Assembly: GCA_014728035.1 (NCBI GenBank)
Contig: WJMJ01000034.1
Span: forward strand, 30,541 to 94,540
Direction of reading: 5' to 3'
DNA length: 64,000 nucleotides
Source of the DNA: Promethearchaeota archaeon
GTDB lineage: Archaea; Asgardarchaeota; Thorarchaeia; Thorarchaeales; Thorarchaeaceae
Below, piece by piece: positions 16,231-25,000 of the stretch. A program made the translations under genes and the position numbers. A model generated the notes under the pieces. It did not search any database. It was not told the origin of the DNA and saw only the letters and a program-made list of their open reading frames with translations. Every line of letters starts with the position of its first letter. Position 1 is the first letter of the stretch.

Positions 16231-16902
16231 ATGGACTCACGCCTTTCTGCATTTGACTTGCACAGTCATACATTGCATTCGAAAGATGGCCTCAACCGAG
16301 GTCGGTATCTGTTCAAATGGATGAAGAAGAAAGGTCTCAGGGGGATGGCATTAACAGAACACTGGAGTCCTTCGATAACAAAGCCAATTGTTCATGATGG
16401 CAGATTCCTACTGAATGGTTGTGAGTTTAAAACGACAGATTATGGAGAGCTGATTGGTCTTTTCGTTACAGATACAATCGAAAATAGATCATTCGTTGAA
16501 GTTGCAGAAGATATCCATGAGCAAAATGGCCTAACAATTCTGCCACATCCGAGAGACCCCACACGAAAACATACTGCTGTTAGAAGAGGCCTCCCAGATG
16601 AGCTCATTTCAAAACATGTTGATCTGATAGAGGGAATCAATTCTAGATGCCTATTACCAATTTTTAATACATGGGCACAAAAATTGGCAGAAAAATTGAA
16701 GAAACCTGTCACTGCTGGAAGTGATGCTCATTCATGGTTAGAAATAGGGCATGCAAGAACATATCTACAAGATATCGAGACCGTCAGTGATATATATGAC
16801 AGATTGAAAAAGGGACAAACTCAGATATCCGGTTATCCATCCTTTTTCTGGGTTCACATTCCTACAATGATATGGCAAAGAATACGGAAGCTAGCAAAAT
16901 GA
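16231..16902 (+). CDS. PHP-domain metal-dependent hydrolase
   Basis: The 223-aa protein shows the PHP motifs in order: DLHSHTLHSKDG (first metal ligands), ALTEHWS, ILPHPRDP, and GSDAHSWLEIG near the end. PHP enzymes bind two or three metals and hydrolyse phosphoesters. I chose ATG 16231, with GGTGG 5-9 nt upstream, over ATG 16219, which would overlap the prenyltransferase. Its stop overlaps the start of the next gene (ATGA at 16899-16902), so the two are translationally coupled. In this context it may remove the 5-phosphate from a polyprenyl-phosphoribose product, the step that follows DPPR synthase. That is inference only; no such PHP case is shown by the sequence. Confidence 0.85.
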   Translation: MDSRLSAFDLHSHTLHSKDGLNRGRYLFKWMKKKGLRGMALTEHWSPSITKPIVHDGRFLLNGCEFKTTDYGELIGLFVTDTIENRSFVEVAEDIHEQNGLTILPHPRDPTRKHTAVRRGLPDELISKHVDLIEGINSRCLLPIFNTWAQKLAEKLKKPVTAGSDAHSWLEIGHARTYLQDIETVSDIYDRLKKGQTQISGYPSFFWVHIPTMIWQRIRKLAK

Positions 16903-17942
16903 CAGAAATAGAAGATTGTGCAGTTGAAACAGACGAATCATTCATCAGTATACGGAAGGTCGTATTGTTTGTTCTTATTGGGATTATTCTGTATTTGGCA
17001 ATTACTTTGATTTCCAATGTTGAAGATATTGTCAATGCACTGGTAGAGATTCAATGGTGGTGGGTATTGCCAACAATGATGCTCTTGTCATTTGGAAACT
17101 ATTTGTTTAGGTATGTCAAGTGGCAATATTACCTTCAGAAGATTGATGTCAATCTTTGCCATAAGGATAGTTTCACAATATTCCTTGCAGGATTTACACT
17201 TACAACAACACCCGGAAAGATAGGAGAAGCTATCAAGGGTGTGTTCTGTAATGAAGTAGATGGAGCTCCAGTAGCAAAAACAGTACCAGTAGTGGTATCA
17301 GAGAGAGTAACAGATCTTCTAGCAATGGTTCTGTTAGCTATGATTGGTTTTGTGATAGGAGTCAATACTGAAAATCAATTATTACAAGTTCTAATGCTTG
17401 GTGGTCTAGTCTTGGTTGGTGCAATTATTCTTGGACGCCCATCATTCTACAATAAGATTGTCAAAAAGATGACGACGATAGGTCCATTGAAACGGTTTCA
17501 GGATAGTTGTGATCTAATTGAAGATACAATGACAAAGACCTTAGCTCCAAAACCGATGATACTCTCCACACTTGTTAGTGTGCCAGGATGGTTCATGGAA
17601 TGCCTTGAGCTTTGGTTGCTGCTTAGCTTGCTAAGTGGAGCTGGTCTACCTTCACTTACTGCTCCATCACTGATTCTATTGTTGGAAGCAACATTCATTC
17701 ACTCCACTGCATCAATCATAGGCGCAATATCTTTCACTCCAGGGGGATTGGTTGGTTACGAAGCTGTTTCAATCTTCTTGATAACAACATTGCTTGGCTT
17801 TCCATTAGCAGATGCAAGTGTAGCAACTATTCTGATTCGATTCGTAACGCTTTGGTTCAGCGTCATTGTCGGATTCATCGCCTTAGGAGTTCTCACAAAG
17901 ATGAATAGAAATAGGGAACAAGATGCAATCCATCAAGCTTAA
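16899..17942 (+). CDS. UPF0104 / AglD-like multi-pass membrane protein (putative lipid flippase)
   Basis: The 347-aa protein has about 8 membrane helices and the family landmarks TPGKIGEAIKG, SERVTDLLAMV and FTPGGLVGYEA. The family (lysylphosphatidylglycerol synthetase TM region, DUF, AglD C-terminal domain) is thought to move lipid-linked molecules across membranes. I chose ATG 16899 because it overlaps the PHP stop in the ATGA arrangement; an upstream ATG at 16872 would give 31 nt of overlap. It is the last gene of the DUF362-UbiA-PHP cluster and would fit as the transporter of the lipid product. Confidence 0.8.
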   Translation: MTEIEDCAVETDESFISIRKVVLFVLIGIILYLAITLISNVEDIVNALVEIQWWWVLPTMMLLSFGNYLFRYVKWQYYLQKIDVNLCHKDSFTIFLAGFTLTTTPGKIGEAIKGVFCNEVDGAPVAKTVPVVVSERVTDLLAMVLLAMIGFVIGVNTENQLLQVLMLGGLVLVGAIILGRPSFYNKIVKKMTTIGPLKRFQDSCDLIEDTMTKTLAPKPMILSTLVSVPGWFMECLELWLLLSLLSGAGLPSLTAPSLILLLEATFIHSTASIIGAISFTPGGLVGYEAVSIFLITTLLGFPLADASVATILIRFVTLWFSVIVGFIALGVLTKMNRNREQDAIHQA

Positions 17943-17958
17943 AACAAATTGAAAATGT

Positions 17959-17974
17959 ACTCGCCTTGGCGAGT
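17959..17974. promoter_or_regulatory. Perfect inverted repeat just upstream of tyrS
   Basis: ACTCGCC (17959-17965) and GGCGAGT (17968-17974) are perfect complements with only TT between. The two-base spacer fits a dimeric-protein operator at least as well as an RNA hairpin. It ends 4 nt before the tyrS ATG and replaces the expected Shine-Dalgarno box, so it could influence translation of tyrS. Its right arm, in the form TGGCGAGTG, is repeated before the LOG-like gene at 12706-12714. Confidence 0.45.
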
Positions 17975-17977
17975 GTA

Positions 17978-18991
17978 ATGACCAATACGCTAGAGAAGGC
18001 AATTGCTAATGCAGAGGAAGTTGTGACTACTGAAGAAGTTGAAGAGGCAATTGAAAAGCCCTCCTTCAATTTCTATTATGGTACTGCTCCAACAGGCCCT
18101 TTTCATTTTGCATATTTAATCCCACTAAACAAGCTTGTTGAATTATCAGAGTTGGGAGGAAAGGGTACGATTCTCTTGGCAGATTATCATGCACACCTTG
18201 ACGACCAAAAGACATCTTTTGAACTCATGGAACTTCGCTCTAAATACTATGAGGAATGTATTCGTGGAGTGATGGGAAAACATGCAAATAATTTTGAATT
18301 CCTGCGTGGTTCATCCTATCAACACAAAAGAGATTATGTTGAAGACCTATACAAAATTGCAGCACGGGTAACTACAAATCGAGCTAAACGTGCATCAAGT
18401 GAAGTGGTAAGACAGAGAGGAGAAGCAAAGGTTTCTGAATTGTTGTATCCCCTACTTCAGATTCTTGATGTAAAATATCTCCGAGCGGATGTTACAGTTA
18501 GTGGAATCGACCAGAGAAACATCTACATGCTTGGCAGGGAAATCCTCGAAAGTGTCGACTATAAGAAAGGATCCTACATATTCATGCCACTACTCCCCTC
18601 CCTCAAAGGAGATGGTGCAAAGATGTCTGCTAGCGATCCGCTCTCTCACATCCGTGTTACTGATAGTCCAGCAAGTATTAAGAAAACTATCAAGAAAGCA
18701 TATTGTCCAGCTGGAAACCTCGAACAGAATCCTATCACATCAACAATGCGATTCATTGTATTCCCACGTTACAATGAAATATTAATTAAAAGAAAAGAGA
18801 AATTCGGTGGAGATGTTGAATTCAAAAGCATAGATGAATTCGAGAAAGCTTTTGTAGAGGGAGATATTCACCCAATGGATGCAAAGAATGCTGTAACTGA
18901 ATATCTAATCGATCTCCTAGAACCTGCAAGAAAGTATTTTGAAAAGAATCAAAATATTCTTGTTGAGATAGAAAAGACCTTTGAAAAATAG
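17978..18991 (+). CDS. tyrS: Tyrosyl-tRNA synthetase (eukaryotic-cytosolic-like catalytic core)
   Basis: This class I aminoacyl-tRNA synthetase (337 aa) attaches tyrosine to tRNA-Tyr. The ATP-site HIGH-type motif is GTAPTGPFHFAY, and the KMSKS-type loop is AKMSASDP. The region ILLADYHAHLDDQK, followed by ELMELRSKYYEE, closely follows human YARS1 (ADLHAYLDNMK and ELLELRVSYYEN, from memory), including the A-Y after the His. The specificity segment GIDQRNIYML is also as in YARS1. No C-terminal EMAP-like domain is present. I chose ATG 17978; an upstream TTG at 17966 lies inside the inverted repeat. The gene is followed by a hairpin terminator at 18999-19020. Confidence 0.93.
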   Translation: MTNTLEKAIANAEEVVTTEEVEEAIEKPSFNFYYGTAPTGPFHFAYLIPLNKLVELSELGGKGTILLADYHAHLDDQKTSFELMELRSKYYEECIRGVMGKHANNFEFLRGSSYQHKRDYVEDLYKIAARVTTNRAKRASSEVVRQRGEAKVSELLYPLLQILDVKYLRADVTVSGIDQRNIYMLGREILESVDYKKGSYIFMPLLPSLKGDGAKMSASDPLSHIRVTDSPASIKKTIKKAYCPAGNLEQNPITSTMRFIVFPRYNEILIKRKEKFGGDVEFKSIDEFEKAFVEGDIHPMDAKNAVTEYLIDLLEPARKYFEKNQNILVEIEKTFEK

Positions 18992-18998
18992 AGGTAGT

Positions 18999-19020
18999 GA
19001 GCGACTGGTACGAGTCGCTC
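18999..19020. terminator. Bidirectional hairpin terminator between tyrS and the giant surface gene
   Basis: GAGCGACT and AGTCGCTC form a perfect 8-bp stem with a GGTACG loop. It sits 8 nt after the tyrS stop and 12 nt from the stop of the convergent gene at 19032, so it can end both transcripts. The U-tract is weak on both sides. Confidence 0.6.
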
Positions 19021-19031
19021 TATTCCCATGT

Positions 19032-22000
19032 TTAGCTATCAATTCCAAGACTCTTCAGGAGAGCTTCCATATCTGCTTTTGAGAGGTCATGTGCTTGCTC
19101 TAGAATGATTTCAATTTCTTCCTTCGCAATACCTTTCTGCATTAGCTTCTTTCGGAACTCTTCCAGAACTTCTGGTTGTTCACCAAGTGTCTTGGGGCCC
19201 ACTGAAGGTGTGGTTTTTGATTCAGGAGTAACAGGGGTCTCTACTTCAGGTTTAGCTTCAACCTTTTCGGGTTTAGTTGTTTCCGTAACATCAACCTCAG
19301 GCGACTCAGATATCTCAGCTTCAACAACAGGTTTAGTTTCAGCTTCTGCAATTGCTTCAGCACGACGAGCTTCTTCTTGTGTAATAACCTCTTTTAGGAA
19401 GCCAATCCGTTCACTGACTTTCATCCTTGCTAAATCAGACTTAAAGGCTTCAAGGTCTGATTCTCCGAGACCTGTTATCTCAGTCAACCGGTCGAGTAAT
19501 TCATTCAACTCGGGTACATCAATTTGAATTGGTGGAGAATGAACCTTATCTGGATCAGGCTCTATCTTTGTCGCTGCAAATTCTTCCCTAAGAATAGCAA
19601 CAGTCAAATCCTTTCTAGACTGTGCAGGATATGGTTTAGGTACCTTACCCTTGCTTACATTAGAAATCATACTGTTCAAAACTCTAATCATCTTGGGAAC
19701 ACTATAGATTCGTACATAGTATACAATACCGAGTGCGACGAATATGAAGCTTAGTCCACCAAGAACCTGAGCAGCTTGTATTAAGGCTTGAGTAGCAGAT
19801 ATGTCAGAAATAACCTCAATGTCAATCGTTTGAGTGACATAGTTTTCCTTTGCCATCGAAATACGTATTGTGAACGTCCGACCAACATTGACCTGGAAAT
19901 ACAGAGTATAGACGCCGGGTTGAGTTTCACGAGTCCTATCAGGATAGTAGGTCACATTTCCTTCATTAAATGAAATATCAGGTATCACACCAGAAACTGG
20001 GACGTTATGATCAAGATCATAGTAACGAATCTCAATTGTGATAACGCTACCAGGAGTAGTTTGAATTCTTGTCTGAGAAGCAGTAAGATTAGTTCGAATC
20101 AAATCTACCGAGATGAATACAGTCTTGGTGGAAATTGCGTAGATTTCTGTTGGAAATGCAACTTCTACCTGATAAGTACCTAGAATCAAATCGTCAGGAA
20201 TTGCTAGTGCATACCCATTCGGGCTATTCTCAAGGGAGAACTGTCCAATACCAGTCCAAACTGCAATACCATTTAGGTCATCAATAAGTTCGCCAGTTAG
20301 TGTGTTAGTGACGTTAAAGTAGATTGTATTAGTTTCATTGATTGGTGTTGAGAATGTATCAGGTCCATGTATTATTGCTTCAGTAGGCAAGATCGTAACA
20401 GCAAGGGCGATATTTGCTGTTTGATAATTCTCTTTTCCGATACTTACCGAAATATCATAGAATTGTGGTAGTGTCAGGTTGAGATAGAATTCTATGAGAT
20501 AGCTGCCATTCTGTAAATCAGTTGCTACTGGATTGGGACCAACCCATGAAATTGACAGAGTTCCGTTCAAAATTGGTTGATTTGTATAAGTGTCATTGAA
20601 GTAAACAACAAATGATACATATTCGCCAGTATATCCGTCTTGCAATGAGCTTTGAGTTGTTAGTTCAGTGGAATGAGGACGGACTGTCAAAGTCAAGGTT
20701 CGCTTAGATACCGTATAGCCAGATTTTATTGCAGTGATACTAATGTAGAATGTTTTAGCAGATAGAAGAGAAGTGTTAATTGAGGCGGAGTAAGAACCAT
20801 CAAGTTGCTGCTCAAGACTCCCTGATAATTCGCCTACACTGTAAGATATGGAAGCATTATCAATGGAAACATCATAATGGGTATCATTGAAAGTAAATTC
20901 CAAAAATACCAATTCATTATAGAACACCGTAAGACCAGCTTGATCAGTTAGAAGTGTGAGTTTTGATGGAATAAGATCAACTGAAACTACTATTTCAGAA
21001 GAAAGAATGTCGTAATTAGTAGAACTTGCACTGAATGCTAGATTGTACTGTCCATAACCAAACCCAGTTACATTTACTGAGCCGAAATAGAACCCGATTG
21101 TGCCATTATTAGATAGTGTTACAATAGTATCGTTCCACTCAGCTGTCACTGATGCAGACTGAATAGGTTGGTCATTTGTAGAATCATAGAGATAGACATA
21201 GTAGTAACCAGTCGTGTTTGCAATTACAGAAAGCAAACTATTACTTGGTTCGATGTATCCAGTTGCTTTGGATATTACTAATGATAATGTAGTCTGCCGA
21301 GTCTGATAATATTCACGAGTTACTGTTATCTGCGGTGAATAGATTCCCCAATCCACAACGCTTGTATCAAGTATGAGAGAATAGCTTCCATCGTCTAAAT
21401 CAGTGAAATAGTAAGTGGTACCATTCAACAAGAGGCTACCATTCATTCCTTTCACCAGAGTTCCACGATATGTGTCCTCCACATTGAATCGAATTTCTAC
21501 AGACTGACCCCAATCAGCGTAGTAAGTTGTTTGGGCTAAGAGAATCACTACAGAACCTGAACCAGGTTGTACGCTGATAGTAATGTTAACTGTTGCGTAA
21601 TATTGCTTAGTAGCCTCTACTGTGAAGACATACTCTTGAGCTACAAGCCCAGTTGTGTTAAGTGATATTCTGTACTCACCATTATCAATCTCATTGATAG
21701 TCGCTGAAAGGCCTGTAATGTCAGTCCAATCAGTACTTAGAGTTGCACCAAGAATGGGAACTGAATGATCGAAATCTATTAACGTCAGATTTACGAGAAT
21801 TGGATCACCGACTGGAATTGTTCCAGCACCTGGTACTTCAGAAATTAATGAGGTTTGAATAGCTCTGATCGAGGCAGGAATATCAGATTCTGTTCTGCTT
21901 GCGTAAAATGGGGTACCACTCTTACTTAACGTTAATTCAAGGAGAATGTTCCCGAGACCACCGAATTGGTCGGATGGGATAGTTAAGACGTAGATTCCAC

Positions 22001-25000
22001 CAGAGAAATTCTGAATATACCATACTGGTGTTGTGAGGTTGGTTATGACCAAATCCACATTAGCATCATTTATTCCTGAGCTCGTTAAATAATCTATGAA
22101 TTCAAATTCTATTGTGATGTTATCACCGTAAGGTGTTTCTTCAACAGAGGGGAATAGAATTTGTGTAGGACGCTCAATAGTATTCGCTACAGTTGATATT
22201 GTTCTAACAGTATAGTATGGTATTCCAACGCTCTTATTGATGAGTAGTTTGATTGTGTGAGAGCTAACTAACTGAGAGGGATCTAGGATAGTAGAATTGA
22301 AGGTTATCTCATAGTAGCTTGCATAAGCCCAGAGTGTGTAATCAGATTGGTCAATGACTGTATCTAGTGGACCATGGGTTAATGTGATATGGCTCTGATT
22401 AATGTAGATATTCTCGCCCGTGAAAAAGTCTTCAAATCTGAATGTGAAAGATATATCTTCAAGAAATGAAGTGTCACCTGGTGTCTTGGTTAGAATTATC
22501 TGAGTTGTTCTCTCAATTACCCGTGCATTAACATTTTGTGACAATGGGAGATAGTAAGGTTGTCCTACATAACTTACCTGGAACTCAATAGTGTAGATAT
22601 CTGGGCTCCCTAGAGCTGAAGTGTTTACATCAATTCTATACTGCCCATCTTCAATGTAAGTTATCCAATATGTTGTATTCTCAACTAGGGGTTCCACAGA
22701 TTCACTACAATTTAGAATGACTATCGCATCCTCAATACCATTACCAGTTGAATCATCAACATAGGTAATCAATATTGTAGAGTTTCTTCCATATGGAGCT
22801 GAATCTGGACTTTCGTATCCTAATTGTGTGCTTCTTTTCAAAACATTGATTGTGAAATAATGAATTGCATCAGCTGCATTGTTAGAACCTGTGTATAAGA
22901 TGGTTGCATTGAGGGTATAGGTTCCATCTGAAGGAAAGCCGGTGGAATCTAAAACAACCCTGTATTCTCCATCTCCCAAGTATGATACATAATACCAACC
23001 ACTCAAGGATATATTTAGAGATAAATCACCCGTCATTCCAGATGAGCTACCTGCTACCAAGTCAGTATAGACGAAATCAATAGTGACATTATTCCCCCAT
23101 TGAGGAGAATTAAATGCTAAATTGCTAAGTTGTGTGGTTCTGAGTGTAATTGTAACAGTGAATGCAAGACTGGATACTGCCGCGTAATTCGGTAATCCAA
23201 CCCAAGTCAGATTCAAATGGAGTGAATAAGATCCAACTCCACCAACAGTAGAAGTATCAATATACAACGTGAAGGTTCTATCTACATCATTATAACTCAG
23301 AGTGAAAATTATCCCACCTTCATTTAGACCAATAGTTAACTCTGAAGAATTGGAAATCTTGGTTGTTGATAAAGAGTCCACATAGTTGAATGAGAATTCT
23401 GCGGTTTCACCATAAGGAGTACTCTGAACAGGAGTATAGTCAACATAGGTTGGACGTTGTAAAACAATGAGTGTAACAGTAAGACTCTGATTCTCATAGA
23501 GCGGAGATATACCTGCTCTCCACATGAAGTCCAACTTGAATCTGAATGTTCCAGTTGTGATAAACAAAGAACTATCCAAATTGAATTCATATGTTCCCGG
23601 ATTAGTTCCAGATTCTACTACATAGAAATCCGATTGAATAACCGGATGACCTGAAGTAATAGGAGCAATTTGTAGTAACACATTATCAGTATCATTAGAG
23701 ATACGTGTGCTTGTGTCAAATTCTTTGTAAACTACTGTAAAGGTGAAGTTTTCAAGACAGTAGGTAGCAGAAGGAGCTATTTCTAAGAATACAATCGTAT
23801 CAGTCCCTTTAATCCGTACGGATGAATTTAGGTCACCTTCAACATATTTTACAGCGCCATCCCACCAGATGGAAATAATGAGGTTTTTCGTGCCAATAGT
23901 TCCCCATTGATCACTTGGAATGGAGATATTGTAGTGCCCATCTCCATAATTGGAATTACTAACCCAGTATTGTATACTGGAGATACCAGGGGAGCTCACT
24001 GTTATTCGGACGTTACCAGAAATGTTGGTAATTGGTATACTAAGATCAGTATCTTCGTAGTAGACTAGAGCTGTTATGTTTTCACCAAATTGTGTTTGCT
24101 GAATTGGTGAATCAAACTTGAATAGAGTTTGATGCTGTCTAACTAGAACATCGATAGAAAATGTGTGATTCTGATAGTTCGGTCGTTCAATAGTAAAATT
24201 AACTGTGTACCACTTCTGATCCGCACCTTGTGTGTCATCATCTTCTGTGAATATGGTAATCTCATATTTACCTGCAGTAGCAGTTTCAGAAATAGTGTAG
24301 TTATCCTCACCCAGTGTATGATATGTATCCCAATCACATACTATGTATGAAGCTGCACCAGCTATTGGACTTCCACTATCCTCAGTCCATGTAAGGAAGA
24401 ATGATTGATTAGAACCAACAGGAATTGATAGTTGATTTGCAGTATAACTAATAGAGTTGTACACCTCTCGTACCTCAACTAGAAGGAACATCTGAACGGG
24501 ATTAACAAAGTCAGCTGTTGCATTGATCAGGAGTTTGTAAGTTCCAAGAGGTACACCAGTTCCGTCAAGCTTGAAGTCATATGTGCCATCAAGGTTATCC
24601 GTTACAGAATAACTTGTAGACCAATTGCACCATAGAACTCCACTAGAAATCCCAGTTGGGATAACAGCATCTCTTCTGAAATTAACCGTGAATGATTGAT
24701 TGTTACCAATTCTATCTGATATCCCAGGATATTGGTCAGATGTAAGAGTAGCATCGTAATTAGCATTGATTGTCAATACACCTGAAGTATCATCATAGAA
24801 AGTCCGAGACCAGTTCATAACCATAGAGTATTGTCCTTTATCAGGAAGGTCTTCGGTTTCAAATACCAAAGTGTATTCACCATTTCCACTGCCTGAAAAT
24901 GAACCTGTTAGAATAACATCATTTGTTGAATTACGAATCTCATATGACATAGTTCCTTGGGCAATTGCTACTGAGCTATCAATATCATTTGCCTGAATTA

